Positions 1 through 10,021 of a stretch of DNA of 64,000 nt are shown here, in pieces. Source of the stretch: Archivesica marissinica (taxonomy: Eukaryota > Mollusca > Bivalvia > Venerida > Vesicomyidae); assembly GCA_014843695.1 (NCBI GenBank), contig CM026390.1, positions 59,464,870-59,528,869 of the forward strand, read 5' to 3'. How positions within the stretch are numbered: position 1 is the first letter of the stretch; every line of letters starts with the position of its first letter. The notes below the pieces were generated by a model, which saw only the letters and a program-made list of their open reading frames with translations, searched no databases and was not told where the DNA came from. The position numbers and the translations under genes were made by a program.

Positions 1-76
1 GTTCTTAAAGAGGATACATTTTGAATTGACATGTCTCAGTGTGATATTTCGTGTTTTAATTGTTCAGGGCTTCGTG

Positions 77-140
77 TAGCCTGGGTTCCAGTCTGTCGAT
101 TTTCACGTTTTAACTTCTGACAAAATGGTTGATATTATAG
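77..140 (+). mobile_element. MITE copy 1, left half (9-bp target duplication, Mutator-like)
   Basis: It begins TAGCCTGGG and matches the first ~60 bases of the intact copies at 5487 and 9138. It breaks off at the point where those copies continue into GAAACTCAATA. The missing half resumes at 4124. The 9-base repeat GGCTTCGTG flanks the whole element (68-76 and 4217-4225). Confidence 0.8.
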
Positions 141-304
141 ATTTTATTCTTTATTTACGTCTCATCAATGTACAACAAGCAACATTCAATATAATAAAAA
201 CATATCGATGAACATTGCCACTCAATAATGAATTATAAGAGACAGTAACAGTAACAATTCACAATATAACACGATTCAACATATAAGTTTCTTAAAACTA
301 GAGG

Positions 305-432
305 TCATAGAGGTTGATCCAGACCGATACTCTCACAAACTGACAGGAACGTGATGTCCATCCCAGGTCCAAACTGGATGCGGTCGCAGAACAACAGTTT
401 CTGGAAGTAGATGACTTTAATAGATGTCACTA
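305..432 (-). pseudogene. Possible antisense 3'-terminal exon fragment, product unknown
   Basis: On the minus strand an open frame of about 50 codons ends in TGA at 307-305. The last residues read FLSVCESIGLDQPL and the middle contains YFQKLLFCDR. The complement of 433-434 is a possible AG acceptor just before the open stretch. The strand then runs into AATAAA motifs (complement of 143-148 and 150-155). This looks like a last exon plus 3' UTR, but I do not recognise the protein. It lies between the MITE half and the LINE ORF, so it came with, or became part of, the LINE insertion. Chance open frame is the alternative. Confidence 0.25.
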
Positions 433-686
433 CTGTGACACAATATTTCAGAAATCACTAAACGCAAACATTTCAGTTAATTCAACTGTATTGTTCAGAT
501 TGTTCCATTGCTAAATTAAATATTTCTTGTTTATATCGTGAGGCCCATTCCTTTTTTAATTGCGCTTACGAAACTTGTAAATGTACCAGTAATTTAGCCT
601 CAAGCACTGACATATGTTCAGCTGATAGTAGTGAATGTAATAGTAATTATAATGATAGTAGTTTTTGTGAAATATGTTCTGTATGT

Positions 687-3668
687 TTGTTAAACAGAAA
701 CACATGCAACTGCATTTCATGCTATGTGCTAGATACAGATAGTTCTACAGTACAAAATGTAACTAATGACACTGAATTTCTGATCAATGATACTGATTTA
801 ATAAGTACTACCTGGTTTAAAAAAACGGGTCTTCACATTGTTCACCTTAATATACATTTTATTTACCCAAAGTTAGATGAAATTAAGTTGATAATGTCTG
901 ATCAAAATAATTTTGACTTGTTTTGTATTTGTGAAACGTTTTTGGATACCACAGTTAGTGATCATGAACTTGTTATTGATGGTTATACTGTGTTTCGAAA
1001 GGACAGAAATACGTTTGGTGGAGGTTTACTTATCTATGTTAAAGACTACTTAAGCTGTACTCATAGGGTAGACCTGGAGCACTCTAATTTAGAAGCTATT
1101 TGGCTTGAGGTTAAATTTAAACACTTTAAACCATTACTTGTGTGCTATACCTACAGTCCACCATCATCCACAGTTGAATGGCTTACACATTTCTCTAACA
1201 GTCTCGATAAGTCATACTCAGAATCTAAGGAATGCATCATACTAGGTGACTTCAACTTCGATTTGCTCAAGCAAGACCATAATTCAAACACATGGATTAG
1301 CCTTCTTGATTCTGTTGATTTCACTCAGTTGTGTTGTCAACCTACACGAGTAACTCAAACCACGTCAACACTGATTGATCATGCTTTTACAAATACACCC
1401 AATAATATATCAGAGGTTACAGTCCAAAGTTATTCCATTAGTGATCATTACCCAGTTTGCATCACCGGGAAAACTAATGGCCATAGCAAAAACACTTCGA
1501 TTCATAAATGTATTCAGTATAGATCATTGAAAAATTTCAATGAAGCTGAGTTCTTGCTTGAACTTTCCATCCAGCCTTGGTCACTTGTAGACATTTTTGG
1601 TGATCCGGACGACTCATCTGATGTATTCATTGATATGTTCGCTACTGTTCTCAACAATCACGCACCTATCAGAAATAGAAGAGTCAAAAGGACGTCACAA
1701 CCAAACTGGATAAATTCAGATATTTTAGAAGCTATAAAACATAGAAATCATGTTCACAAGAAACAAATATCAGATAAGTTTAAAATATGGAGACAAAAAG
1801 TCAAATCACTTATAATTACCTCAAAGCATAATTACTACACCACACATATTAACTCGAATAAACACAATCCGAAACAATTATGGAGCAGCCTAAATGAATT
1901 ATCAGGACTGAACAATAAATCTCAAACACAGTACCTACATGATGAAAATGGATGTAAAATATTAAATACTAACTATACGGCCAATATTTTTAATGAACAT
2001 TTCTGTAATATTCATAGGCAGTTTCAGTCTGATAACCCACCACCCCACTACTCTAACTTTGCACTTGAAACTACTAACAACACTAAATTGTCAAACATAT
2101 CTAAATTTTCTATTCCCTTAGTATCTGTGCAGTTTGTTGAAAAACAACTTCTTTCACTTGATGTATCTAAATCAACGGGCTCTGATAATATACATGCCAG
2201 ATTCTTAAAGCTTTCTGCCAAAATCATTGCTCCAATTTTAACACCAATATTCAATTCTAGCATAAACTCCAACAAATTTCCCAAAGCATTTAAATTAGCC
2301 AAAGTTATACCCATTCACAAAAAAGGTGACAAATCAGATAAAAATAATTACAGACCTATATCAATATTACCTGTTATGTCATTGTTTCTTGAGCGCCATG
2401 TCAGCTTTCACTTGAAACAATTTCTCGAGGAACATAATTTATTATATAATCGACAGTCCGGATTCCGTAAAAATCATTCATGTCAAACTGCCCTTACACG
2501 CTTACGGGATGACTGGATATCAGCAATTGATAAGAATGAAGTAGTGGGCACAGTCTTTCTGGATCTTTCCAAAGCCTTTGATCTGGTTGATCATTCTATC
2601 TTAATACGTAAATTAGCTTATTATGGTCTTGCTGAATCATCACAAAATTGGTTTTCCTCGTACTTAGCTGACAGGTTCCAACAAACGAATGTTTCTGGTG
2701 CTCGTTCTGATGCTGGACCTGTTATTTCTGGTGTTCCTCAGGGGTCTGTCTTAGGTCCCATTCTCTTTATAATTTACATCAATGACTTACCTATGACTCT
2801 TACCAGCACAGTTGCAGACATATTTGCTGACGATACAACTATATCTGCCTCCGATCAATCTCTTGACACTCTTACTACTTCTTTATCTACTGATTTGATA
2901 AATGTTCAACAGTGGTGTTTAGACAATCGTATGATTCTCAATACTTCTAAGACCAAAATCATGTATATTTCCTCTAAATCAAAAGCTCATAGTATCAGTG
3001 AGTCTGCTCTTGAAGTGAAAGTAAACAACACCGTCATACATCCGAGTTCTGCTGAACGACTACTCGGAGTTATGATTGACAACACACTATCCTGGGATAA
3101 GCATACTGACAATGTTCTCAAAAAATGTAACTCTTATTTATATTTATTGTCTCGTATAAAAATGTATCTCTCTATTCCCAATCGCAACCTCTTCTACAAT
3201 GCTTACATATTGCCTCACTTAGACTTTTGTTGTGTGATTTGGGGTAACTGCAACTCATCTTTAGAAGATAAAATAGTTCGGTTACAAAAGAGAGCATCTA
3301 GACTAATTCTAGATCAGGACTTTGACACTCCATCGCAATTATTATTCTCCCAACTAAAATGGATGACCTTTCCAGAACGAGTCATATATCAGAAGGCTAT
3401 ACAAATGTATAAAACATTACATGGAGCTGCTCCAGACTATTTAAAATCGTCCTTCACTTTTACTTCTGATATACATCCCAGAATTCTTAGATCAACCTCA
3501 GAATATCAATTATACACACCAAGACCAAATTGTGAATTATTTCGTAATACATTTGAATTTTCAGGATCATCTATTTGGAATTCATTGCCTCACTCAGTTC
3601 AAAATGCTCCAACTATCCAACAGTTCAAAATTCTCTACTTCAGGTGGAACTATAACAATTCAAACTAA
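687..3668 (+). CDS. LINE ORF2-type protein: endonuclease plus reverse transcriptase
   Basis: The protein would nick target DNA and reverse-transcribe the element's own RNA. Numbering from position 687, residues 48-260 form an AP-endonuclease-like domain: HLNI at 53-56, CETFLD at 82-87, GDFNFD at 187-192 and SDHYPV at 252-257. Residues about 490-800 form the reverse transcriptase: RPISILPV at 556-563, FLDLSKAFD at 624-632, GVPQGSVLGP at 682-691 and FADDT at 713-717. The catalytic aspartates (626, 715, 716) are present. A C-terminal segment follows, with the LQKRASRLIL-type motif seen in this family. There is no internal stop or frameshift. Position 687 is TTG, not ATG. The frame is open from 462 and its first in-frame ATG is at 894, inside the endonuclease domain, so the true start is unclear and the copy may be 5' truncated. 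An upstream cysteine-rich stretch (462-686) reads in frame. Confidence 0.88.
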   Translation: MLNRNTCNCISCYVLDTDSSTVQNVTNDTEFLINDTDLISTTWFKKTGLHIVHLNIHFIYPKLDEIKLIMSDQNNFDLFCICETFLDTTVSDHELVIDGYTVFRKDRNTFGGGLLIYVKDYLSCTHRVDLEHSNLEAIWLEVKFKHFKPLLVCYTYSPPSSTVEWLTHFSNSLDKSYSESKECIILGDFNFDLLKQDHNSNTWISLLDSVDFTQLCCQPTRVTQTTSTLIDHAFTNTPNNISEVTVQSYSISDHYPVCITGKTNGHSKNTSIHKCIQYRSLKNFNEAEFLLELSIQPWSLVDIFGDPDDSSDVFIDMFATVLNNHAPIRNRRVKRTSQPNWINSDILEAIKHRNHVHKKQISDKFKIWRQKVKSLIITSKHNYYTTHINSNKHNPKQLWSSLNELSGLNNKSQTQYLHDENGCKILNTNYTANIFNEHFCNIHRQFQSDNPPPHYSNFALETTNNTKLSNISKFSIPLVSVQFVEKQLLSLDVSKSTGSDNIHARFLKLSAKIIAPILTPIFNSSINSNKFPKAFKLAKVIPIHKKGDKSDKNNYRPISILPVMSLFLERHVSFHLKQFLEEHNLLYNRQSGFRKNHSCQTALTRLRDDWISAIDKNEVVGTVFLDLSKAFDLVDHSILIRKLAYYGLAESSQNWFSSYLADRFQQTNVSGARSDAGPVISGVPQGSVLGPILFIIYINDLPMTLTSTVADIFADDTTISASDQSLDTLTTSLSTDLINVQQWCLDNRMILNTSKTKIMYISSKSKAHSISESALEVKVNNTVIHPSSAERLLGVMIDNTLSWDKHTDNVLKKCNSYLYLLSRIKMYLSIPNRNLFYNAYILPHLDFCCVIWGNCNSSLEDKIVRLQKRASRLILDQDFDTPSQLLFSQLKWMTFPERVIYQKAIQMYKTLHGAAPDYLKSSFTFTSDIHPRILRSTSEYQLYTPRPNCELFRNTFEFSGSSIWNSLPHSVQNAPTIQQFKILYFRWNYNNSN

Positions 3669-4047
3669 TCGCGCACTTCTACTGTTATTATAAACGTGTA
3701 TTGCGATTGCTATATTTATTAGAATCGTAAATATTGCTGTCTTTAAGTTGATTTCATACATATTTTGAAGATACCACTACAAGTCAAATCTGCATATTGT
3801 TAGATATATCTAGTATCATTAATTGTCTCATTCCCATTTTCTACTCTGCTAGCCAATTCCATATATCATCATAGTCCATTACATATTAAATATAGTTTCT
3901 CTATTTTTCAGCTTTTACATTACTATATTATTCCAATGTGCAGTTCTCACTTATAGTGCTATCTTTTGATTGCATTGATTGTATATATGTTGAGGGCCTC
4001 ATGGTAGACTAACTTTTGTTAAATGAGTACTCTCGTTAAATAAAGTC

Positions 4048-4051
<4 letters not shown>

Positions 4052-4122
<71 letters not shown>
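4052..4122 (+). repeat. (ATT)n tail of the LINE
   Basis: About 24 perfect ATT units follow AAATAAAGTCTTT, the LINE 3' end. The same end motif and a degraded (ATT) tail occur at 4258-4301, supporting this as the family's normal 3' terminus. Confidence 0.9.
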
Positions 4123-4123
4123 G

Positions 4124-4216
4124 GGAAACTCAATACAGCCCAATTAATGATCTCGGTGTTAATGTATATGTATTTGACTGACCAGGCAAAATATATCAAC
4201 GCCTGTTCCCAGGCTC
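4124..4216 (+). mobile_element. MITE copy 1, right half
   Basis: It starts GGGAAACTCAATACAG and ends CCCAGGCTC, matching the right half of the copies at 5487 and 9138. The last base departs from the terminal A of the other copies. It is followed immediately by the second copy of the 9-base duplication GGCTTCGTG. Confidence 0.8.
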
Positions 4217-4301
4217 GGCTTCGTGGTAGATTAGCTTAATTGTTCAAATGAGTTATCTCGCTAAATAAAGTCTTTATTATAATTAGTATTATTATTAGTA
4301 T
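4217..4301 (+). mobile_element. 3' end fragment of an older LINE of the same family
   Basis: It aligns to the younger element's last ~80 bases: GTGGTAGATTAGC, AATGAGTTATCTCGC, AAATAAAGTCTTTATTA, then a decayed ATT tail. The matching upstream sequence may lie at about 55-76, on the other side of the nested MITE. Confidence 0.65.
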
Positions 4302-4775
4302 GCAGTAGAGAGATACACTGCAGTTAGATTAGCATCTCGCAATCCTCCGGTCTGACAAAGAAACATGAAATTGCATGTAGGCAACAACATACGAGCACAA
4401 TGTGTATCCGCTGACAAGTTATTTAATAATATTTTATTGCAACATTTTTCACAATGAGTATAACAATTTACAATTACATATCACATTAACATTACTGTCA
4501 CATTTCTAACACACATAAATCCTGATAATCTCCATATACAAAGACATGACATTTTCAAAGAGCAAAAGGATTGGGCTACACGTTGACAAGTAAGTGGTTT
4601 GCAACATTCTAATTTGCAGTTTTGAGGCCTGGCCGGACTGGCAAATAAACAATTGGAGAGGCGAAACCATATGAACGATAAGCTAATAATTATACGCAGG
4701 AAGCATCTGACATCATATACCATAATATGTTATAGCAATACATTTCTAATAAGTTTTAACTTGGAAGCATCTGCC
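4302..4775. other. No gene or classified repeat seen
   Basis: AT-rich unique-looking sequence. An 80-codon minus-strand frame (4723-4481) has no recognisable motif and is treated as chance. Confidence 0.5.
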
Positions 4776-4786
4776 AAAGCAACAAA

Positions 4787-5009
4787 GTGGAAGTCGTGAC
4801 AGCGCAGTGGATGAGCGTTCACTTCAGGTGCGAAATGTCCCGAGTTCGAGCCCCTCTGGAGCCGTTACGATTGTGCCCTTAGGCAAGGCATTTAAATTCC
4901 ACATTGCCTCTTCTCTCTCCTTCCATCAGGAATGAGGTCTCCAGAGTGATTAATATAAGTTGAAATAACTTGCTTCGCAATCGAGATAAAATACATTTGT
5001 ATAAAAATT
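4787..5009 (+). mobile_element. SINE family A, full length
   Basis: The tRNA-like head carries an A-box-like AGCGCAGTGG and a B-box-like GAGTTCGAGCC. The body contains GGCAAGGCATTTAAATTCC and the tail GATTAATATAAGTTG followed by TTCGCAATCGA. An 11-base target duplication AAAGCAACAAA flanks it (4776-4786 and 5010-5020). Such elements are copied by LINE machinery after Pol III transcription (family knowledge). Confidence 0.88.
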
Positions 5010-5112
5010 AAAGCAACAAATGGTGTGTCCTGCTGCATGTAGTATCAGTACCGTGCCAATATAACAAAGTTGTTTGATATTTCACATAACACTCTTTCCT
5101 AGGTCCGTCATT

Positions 5113-5328
5113 AAGTGCATTCGCTTCAGGTGCGAAAGGTCCGTAGTTCGAGCCCCGTTGGAGCCGTTACGACTGTGCCCTTAGGCAAGGCATTTAAATT
5201 CCAAGTTGCCTCTTCTCTCTCCCTCGTCTCGTAGCGATGAATTACATCGCGAATGAGGTCTCGATAGTGATTAATATAAGTTGTAAGAACTTGTTTCGCA
5301 ATCGAACTAAAATAAATGTGTATACGTT
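5113..5328 (+). mobile_element. SINE family A, 5' truncated
   Basis: It lacks the A-box part of the head but keeps the B box (TAGTTCGAGCC), body and tail. CCGTCATT at 5105-5112 and 5329-5336 is the likely target duplication. Confidence 0.85.
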
Positions 5329-5486
5329 CCGTCATTGGTTTAAACATATGTATTCATGCATACTGTACAGTACATATCTATTGTATACATAATGAAAATG
5401 GATTTAATCGAAAGCGTAAAGTTTATTGAGATTATCTCCGTGAGTTCTCTAGTTCCGTCATTAACATATGCACGGAGATTACTAAT

Positions 5487-5681
5487 TAGCCTGGGCTCCA
5501 GTCTGTCGATTTTTCACTTTGTAACTTCTGGCAAAATGATATTATCAGAAACTCAATACGGCCCAATTATTTGACTGACCATACAAAATATATCGACGCC
5601 TGTTCCCAGGTTAGGTCTCGGTGTTGAAATATATTTATTTGACTAACCAGGCAAAATATATCGACGCTTGTTCCCAGGCTA
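5487..5681 (+). mobile_element. MITE copy 2 with 9-bp target duplication
   Basis: TAGCCTGGG opens it and CCCAGGCTA closes it. The imperfect terminal inverted repeat extends about 25 bases (GTCGAT inside both ends). ATTACTAAT occurs perfectly at 5478-5486 and 5682-5690. This copy is 195 bases, longer than copy 3 because the ACGCCTGTTCCCAGG right end is partly duplicated inside. Nine-base duplications are typical of Mutator-like elements; no transposase is present. Confidence 0.85.
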
Positions 5682-5699
5682 ATTACTAATATATACTGC

Positions 5700-6290
5700 A
5701 TATAATACGCACATACTTGTATTTCTTCAAACCTTCACAACAAGGTTCATCATGTTTCTGGCAGTGGTGAGTTAGGGATAATACACCATCAATTTTTGAG
5801 ATTGTTTTTCATTTATGCTTCACAACAAGTCATCCATCAACCGCGCTGACACAATAACAATCCGCTCGTTTATACAATCAATTTCTGAGATAATGAAGCA
5901 AATTTACAAGATCAAAACTCGAATCAATCATTTTCAGGCATAATATAATACATATACCAAACTCTTTGCCCCACTGTCAATCCGTAGACAGTGGTTTTTC
6001 ACCAACTTAAAAGCATTTTGAAGTGTAATTACTGATGCATTCATCTAAAGTTAAATTGATAATGATTAACGAGACACTGCCGTTCTGTCGTCGCATTATC
6101 GATTTATTATCTCCCTTTCATCTGGCACTCTTCAAAAATGAAAATCAGAAAAGGACTAGATAATTTGATAAAGGTTTCTTATTTCAAAGACGACGAAAAC
6201 AAATCGTTTTTCTTATGTTTGCTAATAGTGTCCTGAATTAAAAACTGTAAATTACATTTTCTGGAAGAATGGGAATTTATGTGATAAGAA
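5700..6290. other. No gene seen
   Basis: AT-rich sequence without recognised repeats or supported open frames. Confidence 0.5.
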
Positions 6291-6296
6291 TTACTG

Positions 6297-6373
6297 CTAT
6301 GTATTCGTATTATAGGTATTAAAAGTGTCCAATTGTTTTCATGGAACTAGTTCCAAGCTTTCACTGGTGTGTA
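6297..6373 (+). repeat. Direct repeat, copy 1 (partner at 7290)
   Basis: About 75 bases with a few differences recur 993 bases downstream. Shared markers are ATGTATTCGTATTATAGG, AACTAGTTCCAAGC and TTTCACTGGTGT. Confidence 0.85.
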
Positions 6374-6469
6374 GGCCCTACATAGAAATACAGGCTTGAG
6401 CTGGAATCCAGAAATAGCCAGGTCAATCTATTTACGTAGTTGGAATTCTGCAATAATAGTTGGTTCCCA

Positions 6470-6628
6470 CTAGAGCTGTTACGATTAGACAAGGCATTTA
6501 AATTCCACGTTGCCTCTTCTCTCTCCCTCGTGGCGATGGATTCCACCAGGAATGAGGTCTCGAGAGTGATTCATATAAGTTGTAAGACCTTGTTTCGCAA
6601 TCGAGCTAAAATAAATGTGTATAAACTA
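6470..6628 (+). mobile_element. SINE family A, 5' truncated
   Basis: It begins near the GAGCTGTTACGATT segment and lacks the tRNA-like head. The body and tail are well preserved up to AAATGTGTATAAACTAA. Confidence 0.85.
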
Positions 6629-6670
6629 AATAAAGCCACACCAAAACAATCCAAACAAAGAATGTATCTA

Positions 6671-6838
6671 CAGTCTACATCCGTTATGTCGAATTCCGTC
6701 GGACGAACAAAATACTTCGACATAACCGAAATTTGACTTAACGAAATTCGATATAAACGGAGCCAGTATAATGATAGCGTCTGAAACGGGGCTTTGAGAA
6801 TTCGACATAATCGACTTTGACGTAACGGTTGTAGACTG
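6671..6838 (+). mobile_element. Pogo/Tigger-like MITE
   Basis: The left end CAGTCTACATCCGTTATGTC is mirrored at the right end (inverted CAGTCTACAACCGTTACGTC). The element is flanked by TA on both sides (6669-6670, 6839-6840), the Tc1/mariner-superfamily target duplication. It is 168 bases long with no coding capacity. Confidence 0.82.
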
Positions 6839-6908
6839 TATATGGCTACCATCTGTACATAACATATTATATTGAACTAATATAGGGCTCCATGTACATT
6901 TGATAACT

Positions 6909-7178
6909 GTCCGCCTTCGTGGTCGAGTGGTTAAGGTCGCTGACTTGTATACCACTATAACCTATCATCACTGATGGTCACGGGTTCGAGCCCCGCTCAG
7001 GTCGTGTCTCATTTATATGAAAAAGTTGGCAGTTTCTTACGGAGGTTGGTGTACCCAAGTACTGGTTAACCGTTGGAGCCTACCCAGGAAAGGTGTTGTT
7101 AGACAAACTACCCGCCGGCGATATAGCCCGAAATGGTGCTGATGCAGGCGTAAAACCCGAAATATAACATATAATATA
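6909..7178 (+). mobile_element. SINE family D, full length
   Basis: The tRNA-like head contains GGTCGAGTGGTTAAGG (A box) and GGGTTCGAGCCCCG (B box). The body contains TTTCTTACGGAGGTTGG and AGTACTGGTTAACCG. A perfect 13-base target duplication ACATTTGATAACT flanks it (6896-6908, 7179-7191). The body segment recurs inside every tRNA-Leu module downstream. Confidence 0.9.
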
Positions 7179-7289
7179 ACATTTGATAACTACATGCATG
7201 TGATAAAGCTGAATAGAAGACGCTAACTGAAATATAGATCATTTAAATTTATTAAAATTATGTGAAAGGGAGAAATATTGAACTGTTGG

Positions 7290-7366
7290 CCATGTATTCG
7301 TATTATAGGTATTAAAATTGTCCAATTGTTTTCAGGGAACTAGTTCCAAGCTTTCACTGGTGTATT
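7290..7366 (+). repeat. Direct repeat, copy 2 (partner at 6297)
   Basis: Second copy of the ~75-base repeat. Pogo-like and SINE D insertions lie between the copies. Confidence 0.85.
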
Positions 7367-7434
7367 GAACGTGCCGTACAAATCTCAATAACACGTGTAT
7401 TGAATAAGCGGCATCGCTGTTTTTTCTATTACCT

Positions 7435-7950
7435 CCCTTGACAGATAAAGTCCGATTTATCCCGAAATGTATATTGGTGCTTTTAATTAGAATCATTTCT
7501 TAATGTGTCCTTTTAATTGGAACCCTTTGTTCTTACTGTTGTTTTCTAACCAGATGTTGCGATAGCATAATTGTATTTTTATCATAATTGTTTGATAACA
7601 GGTATTCATTGGATATGCTGTAGGATATCTGTCGAGATTTAATATAATAATAATAAGAACAGAACAGAACAGATTTTTTATTTTCAAGACCTGTACATAG
7701 TACATCGTCGAAAGGTATACAATATAGTATGCATAGTTATTGTCATGTGATGTAAGGATGGTGTATAACAATAGTTAATAGTACAATAATATTAATATAA
7801 TTTCTATCATTCTAATAAGATAAGAACATGGATGAAAATTATTAGCATGGGATGCAATGGAAACAATGATAATAACAGAGAAAACCAATTAAGAGGACAA
7901 ATCTACTTTTAAGGAGTATTCAGGGACAACTGACTAATGCATCTCATTGC
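7435..7950 (+). mobile_element. Unclassified interspersed repeat, plus copy (partner on minus at 34263)
   Basis: Shared blocks with the reverse complement of 34263-34640 include GACAGATAAAGTCCGATTTA, ACCAGATGTTGCG, GGATATGCTGTAGGATATC and GAGTATTCAGGG. About 150 bases at 7641-7800 are extra in this copy, so it probably carries an insertion. Confidence 0.75.
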
Positions 7951-8780
7951 TTATAACACTGGTTTATCACTTCATAAAACGTCTTCTCTTTGTCCTAATA
8001 CCATGTTAAATTTAACCCTCAGAATTAGTGACTCCATAAATGTGCCTGGGCAATGTGCCGACGCGGACGTTTGTGTAGTTGAAACAATTATTAAATTTAT
8101 TAGCGTGCTAAAAATAACAAACATTTGTGTTGCGTTTTCAGATTTCCCCGAGTATTATCAAAACGTTTTGAAGGGAATTGGTATGGCAGTAGGGGTGTAA
8201 TAAACCCTTCATGTCGTTCATCTTATCCAGTGCTGATGCTCTGCAATACTTCTCTGGGACCCATTGAAATACGACCACATAAAATTGCGCTAAATTGCCT
8301 GATAAATTCAATTTGATTCAACGCGAATATTATTCATGGCTATGATGATACACGTAATTGGTTGTGACACAAAGAAATCGTATAAAACATTTACTTTGAC
8401 TGGCTGTCATTGTGAATTTGTCGGTACCATTGACAATTCGCAGATCTCGAGCGGTACGCCAGTTTGTGTATTGTGATTGGTCTATCTCACGATACTGGAA
8501 GCGATAACTTCGTGTTCAGTTTGTATTAATAAACATTTGCCTTCAAGATCAATTCCCCTTCCATCGCCACACAAGAGAAGCAAGCTCGGGAGAATGGCGA
8601 TAAATTTCACAGTTAATTAAGAGTAGTACAATTCTTGGCACGTGCACTCTGCGGTGTATATATTGTACCTCCAGTTTAAAGGTTGTACAGTAAATCGTTA
8701 TAGTAGTTTGGTCATTCTGTAAAATACAAATTCATGATGAAAGATTCCTAGTACAGCTATATAACAGCTCGTACATAAAA
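7951..8780. other. No gene seen
   Basis: Two short overlapping open frames (7937-8316) show no motif. I see no recognised repeat. Confidence 0.45.
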
Positions 8781-8782
8781 TA

Positions 8783-9014
8783 GCAGGTTCGATCCCTCGT
8801 CTGACCTTAATTAAATTAACAGTCTTTATGATGGGACTGTAAACCGAGGTCTCGTGTCGGTGCTTTACACCGTGCACGTAAAAGAACCAGAGGAGACTCT
8901 GGAATGGGTCTCTGTCTGTATCATTGTACTATCCTCCAAATATCGAAAAATGACTAATCTCTTCATGAGGCGTCGCTCATATGGGCAACCGGTAGCGACG
9001 ATAAATAAACGTAG
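8783..9014 (+). mobile_element. SINE family C, 5' truncated
   Basis: It starts within the B box (AGGTTCGATCC) and continues through GTCTCGTGTCGGTGC, CACGTAAAAGAACCAGAGG and GGGCAACCGGTAGCGACG to the AATAAACGTA tail. Confidence 0.85.
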
Positions 9015-9137
9015 AACACTACATAGCTAGTATGCCTTACGCTACACGCTTCAGATAGCCACGATAGTATTGTCATTCCCATAAGAGTGCTTGTACTATA
9101 ACTAATACATAGATTATAATCACTTGACCATATGCCA

Positions 9138-9286
9138 TAGCCTGGGTTCCAGTCTGTCGATTTTTCACTTTTTAGCTTCTGGCAAAATATTACCAGAAAC
9201 TCAATAAGGCCCAATTAATGGTCTCGGTGTTAAAATATTGATTTGACTGACCAGGCAAAATAGATCGACGCCTGTTCCCAGGCTAC
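9138..9286 (+). mobile_element. MITE copy 3 with 9-bp target duplication
   Basis: TAGCCTGGG to CCCAGGCTA, 149 bases. The flanks are CATATGCCA (9129-9137) and CATATGTCA (9287-9295), a 9-base duplication with one difference. It serves as the undisrupted reference for the copy split at 140/4124. Confidence 0.85.
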
Positions 9287-9750
9287 ATATGTCACGCGAC
9301 GTCACTATATTGTGGGTACAATGTAGACATCGTAATATGCGTGAAGTTAGCAGTGAGCAGTAAGTACTGCTGTACTGCTAGCAGTGGGTAGTGGGTAAAG
9401 TTCAATCCCATGAAATCGTATCCGCGTTAATGAATCGCACTGGGTATATCTATAGATTGAAAACAGGATACACCGCTAGATGTGTATCTATTGTTGCTGT
9501 AATGTATACATGTATTACTCGATATAGCTTGAAAAAAGGTCAGAAACAAAGATGTTCGTGCTGTCTATATGAAATATATGTAACACATTGTAATCATATA
9601 ACCAAATATCACGTGATTTTCAACATTCCGCATTCTTGTGGATCAAGCCTACATAAAATAATAACCTTACGCAGCTCGTGACGTCATCTGAATTATAAGT
9701 AATACTTACATTGCAATCGCGTGGTCAAATACCAAGCGACGCCGTCATCG

Positions 9751-9780
9751 TGTGTGTGGTGGTGGTGGGGGGGGGGGGGT
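9751..9780 (+). repeat. GT/GGT tract ending in a 13-G run
   Basis: TG repeats pass into GGT repeats and then G(13) at 9767-9779. It could form a G-quadruplex or slip in replication and sequencing. Confidence 0.85.
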
Positions 9781-10021
9781 CAGACGTGTAGAGCTCGTAT
9801 CAATAAAGTTAAAACAAAGAGCGGAATCTCGATATTTCATGAGAGGAAAGTGTGACGTATTTGTAGGAATATGTCACAACTGTGATGTAATCGTACGAAT
9901 TGTGACGAATTACCTTGTGCAAAACATATACATTTACATCACGTGATCAACTACCAAGTGACGTTCAACACGCCACCATCTTGTGGGCTAAACATGTAGA
10001 ACACAAACACACAGACGCCCG

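Larger units (their letters stand above)
141..4116 (+). mobile_element. Non-LTR retrotransposon (LINE), CR1/Jockey-like, inserted in a MITE
   Basis: The insert is bounded by the 7-base direct repeat ATTATAG (134-140 and 4117-4123), the likely target-site duplication. The duplication is partly ambiguous because the 3' tail is an (ATT)n run. The flanks are the two halves of one small transposon, which defines the insertion closely. The insert has about 320 bases before the open frame, one long endonuclease/reverse-transcriptase ORF, a 3' UTR of about 380 bases with an AATAAA-like motif just before the tail, and an (ATT)n tail. A microsatellite rather than poly(A) tail suits CR1-type elements; the clade assignment is inference from motifs. 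The first ~290 bases may not be LINE sequence (see the antisense segment at 305-432). Confidence 0.8.

Noticed and set aside
3999..4199. 66-codon poly-isoleucine frame
   Set aside because: Translation of the (ATT)n LINE tail.
9752..9946. Glycine-rich 64-codon frame
   Set aside because: Generated by the GGT/poly-G tract; no motif or conserved context.
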